A DNA stretch of 64,000 nucleotides from Symbiodinium natans (lineage: Eukaryota; Sar; Dinophyceae; Suessiales; Symbiodiniaceae): NCBI GenBank assembly GCA_905221605.1, contig CAJNDS010002228.1:124001-188000 (forward strand). Direction: 5' to 3'. The notes under the pieces are model-generated. The model was not told the origin of the DNA. It saw nothing but the letters and a program-made list of their open reading frames with translations, and did not search any database. A program made the translations under genes and the position numbers. Shown one piece after another: positions 1 through 10,022 of the stretch (position 1 is the first letter of the stretch; every line of letters begins with the position of its first letter).

Positions 1-32
1 TGGTACATGACACGCGCATGGCCGACGCCAGT

Positions 33-102
33 CCTTGTACTTCGACCGCTACACGAAGCTTCTCGCTCCTGACTTGAACCTCGGGTGCATATCTTGAGAG
101 CT
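33..102 (+). CDS. possible terminal exon fragment, unknown protein
   Basis: After a CCAG acceptor-like site the frame reads SLYFDRYTKLLAPDLNLGCI and then stops at TGA. Aromatic/basic composition and absence of low complexity suggest a real exon, but it is only about 22 codons long and runs off the 5' side of the window. I recognise no family. The next 190 bases carry two overlapping short ORFs on opposite strands that look like chance frames. Confidence 0.25.
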
Positions 103-296
103 GCTGTAGGTTGTGTCTGCATCTGAAGGGTCACCCACACATGCACGAACGAGGAACATGATGTCCGACGACCGCATCGCCAATTTCGGCCAGGAGAAAG
201 GGCATTGGGTGGCGGCTGTTTTCGTCAAGCGTCTGGGCTTGAGGCGTGCTAAGCTTTCAGGCCTCTCTGGCAATTTGCTGCAACACCCCCCCCCCC

Positions 297-815
297 CCCC
301 CCCAAACCCTAAACCCTAAACCCTAAACCCGAAACCCTAAACCCTAGACCCTAAACCCCAAAACCCTAAACCCTAAACCCCAAACCCCAAACCCTAAACC
401 CTAAACCCTTCAACGTTTCTTTCCATGTGCTGCTGTCCGATGCTTTCTCCATCGGGAGGACGTGGCCTCTGCCGACTCGGCAGCGCAAGCATGAGAGCAC
501 GGCTCCGAACCCTAAACCCTAAACCCGAAACCCTAAACCCTAGACCCTAAACCCCAAAACCCTAAACCCTAAACCCCAAACCCCAAACCCTAAACCCTAA
601 ACCCTTCAACGTTTCTTTCCATGTGCTGCTGTCCGATGCTTTCTCCATCGGGAGGACGTGGCCTCTGCCGACTCGGCAGCGCAAGCATGAGAGCACGGCT
701 CCGAACCCTAAACCCTAAACCCGAAACCCTAAACCCTAGACCCTAAACCCCAAAACCCTAAACCCTAAACCCTAAACCCCAAACCCTAAACCCTAAACCC
801 CAAACCCTAAACCCT
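297..815. repeat. CCCTAAA telomere-type arrays with a 196-bp tandem duplication
   Basis: Three stretches of degenerate CCCTAAA (variants CCCCAAA, CCCGAAA, CCCTAGA) alternate with two copies of a ~100-bp unique block (starting near 409 and again near 605, 196 bp apart). The blocks and the order of repeat variants around them are essentially identical, so array plus insert was duplicated as one unit. The unique block has no convincing coding frame. Confidence 0.85.
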
Positions 816-831
816 AAATTCCCTGAGCCCT

Positions 832-939
832 ACTTGGTAGCCCAGTGGTACCCTTTACCCTTTTTTTGGGTTCTGGGTTCCCTTATAAGCCAGCCAAAAA
901 AGGGTGCCCTTATTATAATATGGTTACTGGGCTACTAAG
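832..939. mobile_element. MITE-like element, family C copy 1
   Basis: An inverted-repeat element of about 108 bp: ACTTGGTAGCCCAGT at the left end pairs with ACTGGGCTACTAAG at the right. A second copy with the same ends and similar interior (TTTTTTTGG...AAAAAGGGTGCCC) lies at 48040-48149. No coding capacity; consistent with a non-autonomous DNA transposon. Sits in the spacer before the CFAP36-like gene. Confidence 0.7.
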
Positions 940-969
940 CCTACAAGCACCCTAAAGCCTACAAGCCCT

Positions 970-1070
970 GGGGGTTTACGAAAATAGGGGACCCCAAAAT
1001 AGATCCCTAATAGTAGGATCCCCTTGTAATAAGGACCCGAATAAGGTACCCCTAGTTTCAGAAACTCCCT
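970..1070. mobile_element. MITE-like element, family B copy 1
   Basis: About 100 bp bounded by imperfect inverted ends (GGGGTTTACGAAAATAGGGG left; CCCCTAGTTTCAGAAACTCCC right, reverse complement). The same element recurs at 3249-3363, 9916-10022, 17712-17806, and inverted at 20668-20776, 43917-43996 and 51440-51542. This is the commonest small element in the window. Confidence 0.75.
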
Positions 1071-1532
1071 TATAAGGCCACGAAGCAGATTCCCGAGCCA
1101 ACTCCTGGACATTCCGATGCTTTTCGTAGCTGCGCCATCCTGTGGCCTTTGTACAGACCCGTGGAGAGTTTGATGCCCAGTGTTGAGTTTAGCCGGCACT
1201 GATGTGCCGCACCCTCGTCACCAATTCAATTTTCTGCCTTCGGCAAATTTTCGGCCATGTCGGGCGTCTTCAAACGAAGCCGCGCCGGCGCTTTGCTGAC
1301 ACTGTAGAGGCTGAGAGGGATGTCGGCAACTTTGGGTCTAACAGAGTTGAATGTGCACCAACCTGACAATTTTCATGCTCGCCCCCGCAGACAAAAAGCT
1401 GGCAAGTGAAGCCTGTGCTTGTGGCCAGTGTGTCGCTTGTAACATGGCTCCTGTGCATCTGAAGCACCCCTCAATGGACTGATTTGATTGGCACTGCCCA
1501 GCCCTACAACCTGAAGTCCGTTCCCCTGGCAG

Positions 1533-4500
1533 ATCTCCTTCCTGGGTGGCGCCCATTGCACAGTTCGTGGACGAGCAGTGCATCATCTTTGAGGATGAGG
1601 CCGGAGCTTTCCACTGCCAGCTGTGCAGGTTCGTTGCTCCGGACAAGGGGGTGTTTTGAGCATCCTGGAACGATGACAGCCTTCGTGAAGAGTGAGCGCA
1701 GGAGGAGAACAAGCTGGAGTACACGGAATGCCACAACGAGTTTCGTCAGCTCATCGGCCGGACCCTCTGCCCATGTCTGGCAGCAGCCGCAGTAAGGCAT
1801 GGCTTGTGGTGCTGGACCTTAACTGCTTAAAGGATCATAGCAATGGCGCCATAGTTCGGGTCTTTTCTTTGTTCGGTTCCCGAAGCCTAACCCTTCCGAG
1901 CCAGAAGTCCTCTGTGAAAGTCTGAAGTGAGAGTCCTCCTAGCCGTGGCCAGGGCTGAGCTCAGCACAGTGAGCCTTCTTACTGTTGGGTAGTAGGGAAT
2001 GAGGTACCCTATATAATCCCTTAAAGGGTATATATAGGGCCCTAATTCCCTCATTCCCTGCTAACCAACAGTAAGTCTTGAGTCTGCGAATCTCTGAGAT
2101 AATCTGCTGGCGGCGCACCTACTGGAGTTGGACGTGACCAATGAGCAGCCCGCGAGCTCAAGGGTGTTTAGTGGGCGAGAGATGCAGGGGGAGAGGGCAG
2201 GGGCATGTGTGGTGTTTGAGGGAATTGAGATGTCAGAATCAGTTTTGGGGGGTCTGATGCGAAGCCCGCTGAAGCATATGGTAAGCAGATGCTCTCGGGT
2301 GTCATTCGCGTCCATCGCGGGGACAATGTTACGCCCCAACCCCATGGATTGTTTGATTTCTGCAAGAACTCGATGCTCTAGAAATGCATGCACATTGCGT
2401 CTTGTGCCTGGAATAGCATCTTACGGAGATGTTCTGCTACCTATTGTGCGAGAAGCATTCTCAGCGGCATGCGCGGGCATTGCCGTGACACATCCCTGAA
2501 CATCGAATTCCCCTGGGCACCCAGGATTTGTGTTTGCTTCATTTTGCTTTAAGTCATGACTGCATTCGTCCCATGCCTCTCTTCACAGGTTCGAGCAGTT
2601 CTGCCAGAGCGGGCTTTCCACGAAGCCGCTCGGCAAATCCGCGCGCAGCCAGGGAGTCGAGAAATGCTCTTCCACCCTATACCTTAACCCTAAACCTTAA
2701 ACCCCAAACCCAAACCCCAAACCCTAAACAAAAAAGCCCCTGCATTTCGACAGAAGAGAGACCTGAGTTCGACACTGCACCGGGTCCTGGTGGAGCAGCT
2801 CTTGGCCGTTGATGACTTCCTGATCTTCAAGGCCGTCGGCCGGAAAAACCCGATAGGATCCTCAGACCTCCCCTTGTCGGAAGTGTGCTGGGTGACTCCT
2901 TCCTTGCATAGGGGGCTCCTGGGTCTGAGCCTCCCAATCGAACGGGCGGATGGGGACGTAGAGCACAGAGCGGACGTAGAGCACAGAGCGCACGCAGCAC
3001 GCACATTCAGAGTTTGGTCGTCTGCCTAGACTCCAACCGAGTCTCATGCAAACCCTCTTAACTCTCTTAACTCTCTTAACCCTAAACCCTAAACCCTAAA
3101 CCCTAAACCCTGCTCTCCTGCCTGCAAGGCCATGATGACGAAGCGGAATGGTGATTTGTACCGAGAGGCGTGAGCGATGCAGCCAGGGCTTGATAATTTT
3201 GATTCCTCTTGAGCTCCGCTTTTCTGTCATAAGGTTTGACAGTGAGATGTGGGGGCTTACGATAGCAAGGGACAGTAAGGGACCCCTAGTATAGACCCCC
3301 CAAATAGTAGGATCCCTGAGAATAAGGACCCCTGGTAAGGTACCCCTAATATCGTAAACCCATGTGGCAACAGCTAGTCTCGGAGAGCCTCCGAGCACGA
3401 GGATGAACCCAGCAGTCCTGATTCGCCTCCCAAGACGCAGATAAGCAAGAACTATGGACCGTAGCCGAAAGCATGGCTGGTCTAGGATCTGCTCAGGTTG
3501 CGCGTTCTGAGTTGTCCAGATCATCCGGCCTTTCCCTACGCTTCACGTTAAGCTTTCACCCTCTTCAGGCACCACTGGGTTGGTAGGAACCAATGCTCAG
3601 CAGTCTCTACAGGCCCAAAGACGCGTGGACGCTGGCCAGCTCGACGAGGAGTCTGTGCGTCGGAGGATGCAATCTAACCCAGTACCCTGAATCCCTGAAC
3701 CCCTACAGGGCTGGCCAGTATCCTGCCGTTATAGCAGAAGTAGGAGCCCACGCAGTGGAGCCCACAGTAAGCCTCGTGGCACTCAGCGAGGAGGATTTCC
3801 AGGAGACGACCGTGGTCGATGACGAGGAGGACCAAGTTGACTACTTTGGTCCCCACCCTGTAAATCCTCGTCCACGAAAGCCTTGAGCAGTACTGTTGCC
3901 ACTCTTTTGAGGTATGTGTTACTATTGTTCTTATTACTAGCGCCACATTGGATCGTTTTTCGTAGTGGTGTTGCTGTTACGATTCGGAACTTGACCTTGA
4001 ACTCTTAAGCAGAGCCTTGGTCTGCCCTCCTGGGAGACATGAAGGTAGGGGACTCCCCGAACATGAGGCTTTAGGGTTTAGGGTTTAGGGTTTAGGGTTT
4101 AGAGTTTAGGGTTTAGGGTTTAGGGTTTAGGGTTTAGGGTCAAGGGAGCCCGCGGAGTTTTCCGGCCTTTTGGGCCACCGGAGCTTGTAGTCCACTGGTC
4201 AGCATTCCGTGGAGGAGGTGCTCGGTGACCTCGGAAAAATGACGGTGGAAGCTTCGCTCGTTGCCGATGAGTGGAAGCTGTATGAGGACCCGCCTCAGAT
4301 ACCAGGTCATCATGGCTCAGCCGCTTTGCTGCTCTGTGAACGAAAGGGAACGGACAACTTTGCTGATACTTCTAGTATGCATCCCTCTCACGCATCACTT
4401 CGATGTGTTTTGACTTCAGCATGAGAAAGCCAAAGTTTTGGATTCTCATGTCGCCGCGAACCACACGCAGGCCCCAAGTTTCCTGCTCCGAAGCTGTAGG

Positions 4501-4805
4501 ATCAACTCTTCCAGGCTGGCCCGTTCACTTCATGCGCGACAGGTGAGTCGACAGTCGCAGCCAGCAGTTCATATCAATCCCCGAGGGTCCGAAGCCCTGC
4601 CTGAGCCGTCTCTAGCTCGGCCAACTCAACCTCCAAGGTGAGAGACCTTTTGCCCCAAAAGGCGTTGTAGGAGCCTAAGCCCTGAACCCTGAACCCTAAA
4701 CCCTGAACCCTCTGGCAGGCCCTTGACGAGTCTCAGAAGGAAGACGACGAGCTGTTGCGGCAGCGACAAAAGGAGGAGGCTCCTCGGAGGAATGGGGGGA
4801 AATAG
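1533..4805 (+). CDS. CFAP36: CFAP36/BART-domain protein, at least nine exons
   Basis: Read exon by exon, the product follows the N-terminal BART-like domain of CFAP36 (CCDC104), an ARL2BP-related ciliary protein, almost without gaps. Exons: 1533-1599 (APIAQFVDEQCIIFEDE), 1702-1756 (EENKLEYTECHNEFRQLI), 2099-2147 (LLAAHLLELDVTNEQ), 2589-~2625 (FEQFCQSGLSTKP), ~2754-2831 (LHRVLVEQLLAVDDFLIFK), 3129-3167 (AMMTKRNGDLYRE), 3613-3668 (AQRRVDAGQLDEESVRRRM), 3709-~3858 (acidic), 4207-4311, ~4500-4545, and 4719-4805 (ALDESQKEDDELLRQRQKEE, stop TAG). Most junctions keep frame and phase. Six of the 5' splice sites start with GC (1600, 1757, 2148, 2832, 3168, 3669). The first exon and the exon 4/5 junction are unresolved. 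Introns hold two MITEs and telomere-type repeats. The last exon may instead splice on to 7281. The family match in the first 1.6 kb is strong; the 3' exons are assigned by context only. Confidence 0.72.
1978..2075. mobile_element. MITE-like element, family D copy 1 (intronic)
   Basis: Inverted ends CTTACTGTTGGGTAGTAGGG / reverse complement near 2050-2075, with an internal palindrome around CCCTTAAAGGG. A second copy with nearly the same ends lies at 55775-55881. This copy lies wholly inside the 1757-2098 intron of the CFAP36-like gene, in an ankyrin gene region for the other copy. Confidence 0.75.
3249..3363. mobile_element. MITE-like element, family B copy 2 (intronic)
   Basis: Ends ATGTGGGGGCTTACGATA and TATCGTAAACCCATGTGG form the inverted repeat; the interior carries the family's GGGACCCCTAGTATAGACC and GGTACCCCTAATAT blocks. 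It occupies the middle of the 3168-3612 intron of the CFAP36-like gene. Confidence 0.7.
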
Positions 4806-5037
4806 GACATTTGGCTTATAATAATAATAATAATAGATAAATGAAGAAAAAACAAAATAGATAAACATATATATATATATATATACATATGTATATACAT
4901 ATATATGCTCACCCCCCAATGGACCCACCGCGGGTGGCAGCCGAGTCCTAGCCAGATCAAGGGAAAAAACAACAAAACAAGAAACTAACAAAAACCAAAA
5001 AACCAAAAAACCCAAAAAACAAAAAAACACCAAAAAA

Positions 5038-5326
5038 GACCATCTTTTCCAAAACTATGGGCTGGGGCCTCCAAAAGATCTTTTTTTGGGTTTTCTCGAG
5101 GAAAAGATGGTTTTTTTGGTTCGGAACCATCTTTTTCTCGAGAAAAAGATGGTTTTTGGAGGTCTTCTCCTGGTGAAAAAGATGGTTTTACCAGGAGAAG
5201 ACCTCCAAAAACCATCTTTTTCTCGAGAAAAAGATGGTTTCGAACCAAAAAAACCATCTTTTTCTCGAGAAAACCAAAAAAACCATCTTTTGGAGGCCCC
5301 AGCCCCATAGTTTTGGAAAAGATGGT
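5038..5326. repeat. ~290-bp near-perfect palindrome with nested palindromes
   Basis: Two arms of about 136 bp (5038-5173 and 5189-5326) are reverse complements with only a handful of differences, separated by a 15-nt loop (GAAAAAGATGGTTTT). Within each arm a 28-bp perfect palindrome centred on TTTTTCTCGAGAAAAA recurs (about 5127-5154 and 5211-5238), and partial copies follow at 5264 and 5380. A transcript or single strand would fold into one very long hairpin with cruciform-prone sub-hairpins. The long ORFs across it on both strands are by-products of the symmetry. Confidence 0.9.
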
Positions 5327-5454
5327 TTTTTTTGGTTTTTTTGTTTTTTTTGTTTTTTTTGGCTTTTTGGTTTTTTTGGTTTTCTCGAGAAAAAGATGGT
5401 TAAGTTTTAGGGGTTTAAGCCTCATGCACTATAGGGTTATAAGGTTCTAATCCT

Positions 5455-6715
5455 ATAGGTATTGCCTTAACCTTTAACCCTAAACCTTTAACTTTAAACC
5501 CTGCAGGGTTAACCCCGTGAGAAATTTAGAGATAGACACCGAAAAGACCCTAAACCTTCTTACAGGGTGTAATGGTTTAAAAACCGATGTATACCTGCAG
5601 GTGCTAGATCCCTATAGGGTGCTAAGGTTCTGACCCTGAAGGGTTTAGGGTTAAGGCTTAAATGCCCTCTAGGTTTAAATGCCTAAGTCTTAAACCCCAA
5701 ACCTTCAAACCTTCATCCTATGGGGTTTGAAGGTCAAGGGTTTAGGCTTGATTGCCGAGGGCTTTAGGGTCCTGACCCTAGAGGGTTTAGGGTTAAGGAA
5801 TAGATGCCTAAACCTTAAACCCTTAAGGTTTAAACTCTATGGGCTTAGGTTTAAATGTCTAAATCTTAAACCCTAAACCTTTATACCTTCACACTACAAA
5901 GTTTAAGGGTGTTAAGGGTGACAAATTAATTACATACTTAGGTTTAAATGCCAAAATCTTAAACCCCAAACCTTTAAACCTTAACCCTATAGGGTTTAAA
6001 AGTTCAGGGTTTATTGTTAATTGCCGTCTCAGGTTTAAATGTCTGAATCTTAAACCCTAAAACTTTAAACCTTCACCCTATAGGGTTTTAAAGGTTAAGG
6101 GTTTCGGTTTAATTGCAAGCTTAGATTTAAATGTCTAAGTAAAGAATCCTAAACCTCTAAATCTTATCCCTATAGGGTTTAAGGTTAAGGGTTCAATATG
6201 AACTGCCGGCATAGGTCTAAATACCTAAACCTGAAACTTAAACCCTAGACCATTAAATATCTTAACCCTATAGGGTTTTAAGGTTAAAGGCTTAGCGTTA
6301 ATTGTCGGAATCGGTTTTGCCCGAAACCTTTAAACCTTAGCCCGACAGGGTTTAAAGGTTAAGGGTTTAAAATTAATTGAAGTCTGAGATTTACATGCTT
6401 AAATCTTAAATCCTAAACCTTTAAAATCTTAACCCTACAGGGTTTAAAGGTTAAGGGCTTGGCTACAGGTTTAAATGGCTAAATCTTAAACCCTAAGCCT
6501 TTAAACCTTAGCCTTAGGTTTAAATGCCTACATCTTAAACCTAAACCTGTAAAAATCTTAACCCTATAGAATTCAAAGGTTAAGGGCTTAGGGTTTAATT
6601 GCCGGCATAGGTTCAAATGCCTAAATCTTAAACCCTTAACCTTGAAACCTCAACCCTACAGGGTTTAAAGGTTAAGGGTTTTTTTGCAGGCTTAGGTTTA
6701 AATGCCTAAGTCTTA
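5455..6715. repeat. degenerate ~92-bp satellite with a conserved hairpin core
   Basis: About a dozen diverged units share the order AGGTTTAAATGCCTAAATCTTAAACCC, then AACCTTTAACCC or similar, a CCCTATAGGG centre, then GGTTTAAAGGTTAAGGG. Centres at 5983, 6076, 6168, 6265, 6345, 6431, 6559 and 6651 give spacings mostly of 80-97 bp. Each unit is itself a hairpin, with TTTAAACC arms around CCCTATAGGG, and looks derived from the CCCTAAA/TTTAGGG motif. No coding frame. Confidence 0.8.
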
Positions 6716-6916
6716 AATTATAAACAAAAGCCAACAGAAAGAAAAACCATCCGTGTGTGTGAGAGAGTGAATTAAGGAATACAGTCAAAAATCCGGTCAC
6801 CGGAAAATCACCAGACAGCATAGGTTTTATCGGTATTTGCGGTACTTTTGCAAAGATCAAGGCACGCGGTGGGTCCATTGGGGGGGGGGGGGTGAGCATA
6901 TATATATATATGTATA

Positions 6917-7117
6917 TTATTATTATTATTATTGTTATTGTTATTGTTATTGTTATTGTTATTGCTATTGTTATTGTTATTGTTATTGTTATTGTTATTG
7001 ATTTTGTTATTGCTATTGTTATTGTTATTGTTATTGTTATTGTTATTGTTATTGTTATTGTTATTGTTATTGTTATTGTTATTGTTATTGTTATTGTTAT
7101 TATTGTTGTTATTAGTA
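6917..7117. repeat. TTATTG hexanucleotide microsatellite
   Basis: About 200 bp of TTATTG repeats with a few single-base variants. Frames through it encode only homopolymer-like Leu or Ile-Val/Ile-Thr strings, so the ORFs there are not genes. Confidence 0.95.
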
Positions 7118-7280
7118 TTATTAGTATATTATGTAGAAATATATATACTTTATACATTGTATATTATAATATGTGATGTATTATATAATTACATGCTACA
7201 TTGCAGGTGTGAGCTGCGTGTTGGTAGCTGGTTTTCCTCAGAGTCTCACACTTCTCCTCCACGCCGGGTGAGCTCGCCAG

Positions 7281-7340
7281 GATGATCTGGAACGGGCTCT
7301 GGTGCTCTCGCTGCAGATGGAGGAGGCCTTTCGTGTGGAG
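7281..7340 (+). CDS. short exon with an ubiquitin-interacting-motif-like helix
   Basis: Flanked by CGCCAG acceptor and followed directly by a TTTAGGG array. The 20 codons read DDLERALVLSLQMEEAFRVE: an acidic start followed by an ALxLSLxxEE pattern typical of UIM-type helices. It may be a downstream exon of the CFAP36-like gene (reached by a GC donor in the exon at 4719) or belong to another gene. The coding character is clear; the parent gene is not. Confidence 0.55.
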
Positions 7341-7732
7341 ATTAGGGTTTAGGGTTTAGGGTTTAGGGATCAAGTTCCTGAACCTTACATCCACCGCGCG
7401 GTTCTTGCAAGTTGGTCCGGGATTCTGGTTCTGGAGGTTGGCTTTCTGAGTTTGCTTCATACTTTGAGCTTCGATCTAGTCTCGGCCTATGCGCAGAACC
7501 AGGCGTCCCAAAATGAAGGGTTGTCCAGCCCCGCAGGAGAGGATGCATACCCTGGCGGGGGAGGTGCGGTTCTCTCAGGGCGTTTGGCTCGGTCTTGGGG
7601 GTTCTTGAAAGCTTTGTTCGGGTTTAGGGTTTCGGGTTTAGGGAGGGGATTCGGTCTCCTCCAGTGTAGTAGAGTTGACAGCACGTGTCGGGTGGCCCTT
7701 ACGTCGTCGCAGGGTTTAGGGTGAAATTGCAG

Positions 7733-7849
7733 CCGAGTGGCAATGACCATCACTCATCATGATACCATTGAGCGAGTAGAGATTCTGAGCGCCATCCGGA
7801 GCCTGAACCCTGAACACAAGGCCCTAAGCCCTGGAGTCAGCCCTTTCAG
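7733..7849 (+). CDS. exon candidate with strong GTAAGC donor
   Basis: From a TTGCAG acceptor the frame RVAMTITHHDTIERVEILSA, continuing through IRSLNPEHKALSPGVSPF, stays open until CAG|GTAAGC. Amphipathic composition supports coding. A start at the internal ATG (7743) is possible. No family recognised. The stretch 7341-7732 upstream holds short TTTAGGG arrays and weak frames only. Confidence 0.5.
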
Positions 7850-7897
7850 GTAAGCCCTATAAGCCAAAATAGGCCTTTTAGGGTGTAGGGTTCAAGG

Positions 7898-7969
7898 TTG
7901 GGCTGTTCCCCCTTATACTAACAGGCCTTATTAGGGATTCTCGTACCCCCTATGATAATCCCTCAAGGG
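7898..7969. mobile_element. MITE-like element, family A, truncated copy
   Basis: Left end GGGCTGTTCCCCCTTATACT and interior GTACCCCCTATGATAATCCC match the family A elements at 9713, 44931 and 51728, but the right inverted end is missing. Confidence 0.6.
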
Positions 7970-7984
7970 TTTTTGGGTTTCGGC

Positions 7985-8549
7985 CTAAACCCTAAACCCT
8001 AAACCCTAAACCCTAAACCCTAAACCCTAAACCCTAAACCCTAAACCCTAAACCCTAAACCCTAAACCCTAAACCCTAAACCCTAAACCCTAAACCCTAA
8101 ACCCTAAACCCTAAACCCTAAACCCTAAACCCTAAACCCTAAACCCTAAACCCTAAACCCTAAACCCTAAACCCTAAACCCTGAACCCTGAACCCTGAAC
8201 CCTGAACCCTGAACCCTGAACCCTAAACCCTAAACCCTAAACCCTAAACCCTAGACCCTAGACCCTAAACCCTAAACCCTAAAAAAAAAAAACCCTAAAC
8301 CCTAGACCCTAAACCCGAACCCCGAAACCCTAAACCCGGTTGAGCCTCGAAGCGAGCGGGAAGGCAGCCCATGCCTCGCCATCCTCGAGTTCGACGGCTG
8401 GCCAGGCCAGGGTCGACCCTGAACCCTAAACTCTAAACCCTAAACCCTAAACCCTAAACCCTAAACCCTAAACCCTAAACCCTAAACCCTAAACCCGAAA
8501 CCCGAAACCCGAAACCCGAAACCCTAAACCCCAAACCCTAAACCCTAAA
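7985..8549. repeat. long CCCTAAA arrays, C-rich strand
   Basis: About 190 bp of pure CCCTAAA, then CCCTGAA and CCCTAGA variants, an ~80-bp unique insert (8338-8419; one open frame but no clear splice sites), and a second array to 8549. From 8640 to 8790 the orientation flips to degraded TTTAGGG. The stretch 8550-8945 shows no convincing exon. This is one of the longest internal telomere-type blocks in the window. Confidence 0.9.
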
Positions 8550-9047
8550 CAGACAGCCGTTTTGGGTTTTGGGATGGTAGGACCCTGGGGGCTCCCTCGT
8601 CTGAACCGGTTTGGGGTTTGAGGGTTTTTTCGGCTGTTTAGGGTCTTTAGGGTTTCTAGGGTTTTTCAGGGTTTTTTAGGGTTTTCAGGTTTTTAGGGTT
8701 TTGAGGGGTTTTTAGGGTTTTTAGGGGTTCTTAGGGTTTCCAGGGATTTTGGGGTTGGGGCGTTTTTAGGGTCCAGGGTTTAGGGCAAGCCCTAATTAAG
8801 CCCTTTCGGTCTTTCGGGTTCGGGGTTCCAGCCTTTTTGCCACGTTTGGCATTCGGGGTGCTGGGCGATGACGGGACAAAAATGGAGGGCCCCGGTGGCT
8901 TCCTGGGTCTTCGTACAGGGCGACTCTGCCTTAAGTTGAAGGGGAACACCTCTCCCTAAACGCTAAACCCTAAACCCTAAACCCTAAACCCTAAACCCTA
9001 AACCCTAAGCCCTAAGCCCTAAGCCCTAAGCCCTAAACCCTAAACAG

Positions 9048-9183
9048 CTCCTCATGGAGGAGGTGCTTGCCGTTTGTTCGGGATGTCCTGGGGCTGTACA
9101 CCGTGCTCTTTTGCAGGAGTCTGTGCCGCCTCCGCCTGTGCCACCTCCCCCTTCGGAGGCCCCGCAGCCTTTTTCGGCAAGGG
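9048..9183 (+). CDS. two small exons around a 45-nt intron, proline-rich
   Basis: Directly after a CCCTAAACAG acceptor, 9048-9071 reads LLMEEVLA and ends at GTTTGT. A 45-nt GT-AG intron follows, then 9117-~9183 reads ESVPPPPVPPPPSEAPQPFS before a TTTAGGG array begins. Phases match (0/0). Proline-rich linkers like this are common in scaffolding proteins, but I do not recognise the gene. Confidence 0.5.
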
Positions 9184-9186
9184 CTT

Positions 9187-9676
9187 AGGGTTTAGGGTTG
9201 AGGGTTTAGGGTTTAGGGTAAAGGGTGTAGGGTTCAGGGTGTTGTGGGGGTAGGGCTGCCCTTGTTTTTCGGGCTGCGCCGTGTTGAGCATGTGGTTTGT
9301 TGTCGAGCGAGGGCTGGGGTTAAAGGATGGTCAACGGGTGGGGTTTCGGCCTTTCTTAGGGGTAGAGTTGGGTTCTCGGCCTGTGTTGCGTGGTGAGGTT
9401 TGCGGTTTGCTGCAAGTTTAGGGTTCAGGGTTCAGGGTTCAGGGTTTAGGGTTTAGGGTTTAGGGTTTAGGGTTTAGGGTTTAGGGTTTAGGGTTTAGGG
9501 TTTAGTTCAGCGTAGTTTGGTGCAGATGCTGGGCAGGGGCAGGCCCTGAAGCAGGGATTCCCCCAAGTGCCGTCCGATGTTTCAGTGTTTCACTCTTATG
9601 CGAACGACTCATCAGCCTCAGGGTTTAGGGTTTAGGGTTTAGGGTATAGGGTATAGGGTTTAGGGTTTAGGGTTTA
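9187..9676. repeat. TTTAGGG arrays (G-rich strand) with intervening unique DNA
   Basis: Arrays at 9187-9240, 9416-9505 and 9621-9676 are all in the G-rich orientation. The piece 9540-9620 between the last two is open in two frames and ends in CAG|GGTTTAGGG, so it may be an exon. The stretch 9241-9415 shows nothing recognisable. Confidence 0.7.
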
Positions 9677-9712
9677 GTGCCCCATGCTGTTCCTAAAATG
9701 AACAAGCAGAAA

Positions 9713-9810
9713 TGGGATGTTCCCCTTATGCTAACAGTCCTGAACGGGGATTGTAGTACCCCCTGTTATAACCCCTATGAAGGACTGTTCGTGTAAGGGA
9801 GAACATCCCA
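9713..9810. mobile_element. MITE-like element, family A, full copy
   Basis: 98 bp with inverted ends TGGGATGTTCCCCTTATGCT and AAGGGAGAACATCCCA; the homology extends inward through AACAGTCCT/AGGACTGTT. Full relatives at 44931-45028 and 51728-51814. Confidence 0.8.
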
Positions 9811-9915
9811 ACAGCAGACCCTGTGGCCGAACCAGTCCCATCACCCCAAAGCCCTGGGCCCTGACAAAACTCCCATGCCCGAAGCCCATAAACCTAGAGC
9901 CTTGCGCCTCCTCGT

Positions 9916-10022
9916 ATGGGGGTTTGCGAAAATCAGGGACCCTTAATCTAGACCCGGATCCCTTTAGAATAGGGTACCCTAATTTCGGAACATCCAATAA
10001 AGTACCCCTAATTTCGGAAAAA
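9916..10022. mobile_element. MITE-like element, family B copy 3
   Basis: Starts ATGGGGGTTTGCGAAAATCAG and ends CCCCTAATTTCGGAAAAAACC. The right end is locally duplicated (GGTACCCTAATTTCGGAA and GTACCCCTAATTTCGGAA). It abuts a CCCTAAA array (10022-10104). Confidence 0.7.

Larger units (their letters stand above)
4900..6912. other. 2-kb block bounded by inverted repeats
   Basis: The 33-bp segment at 4900-4932 (ATATAT repeat, GCTCACCCCCC, AATGGACCCACCGCG) reappears as its reverse complement at 6865-6912, differing mainly in the length of the C/G run. Both copies run outward into AT-rich microsatellite (ATA on the left, TTATTG on the right). Inside lie the large palindrome (5038-5326) and a ~92-bp satellite (5455-6715). 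No gene is visible. It could be a composite element, or the block could be a large intron if the exon at 4719 splices on to 7281. Confidence 0.5.

Noticed and set aside
5086-5425. ORFs over the palindrome (plus and minus)
   Set aside because: They encode near-identical repeated FLEEKMVF/LFLEKKM strings on both strands because of the symmetry; not independent genes.
6672-7285. Long ORFs on both strands across 6.67-7.29 kb
   Set aside because: They translate the TTATTG microsatellite into Ile/Thr, Ile/Val or Leu homopolymers; a repeat artefact.
7985-8280. A chromosome end
   Set aside because: The CCCTAAA array is internal, flanked on both sides by coding-like DNA, and dozens of similar arrays in both orientations occur; none terminates the sequence.
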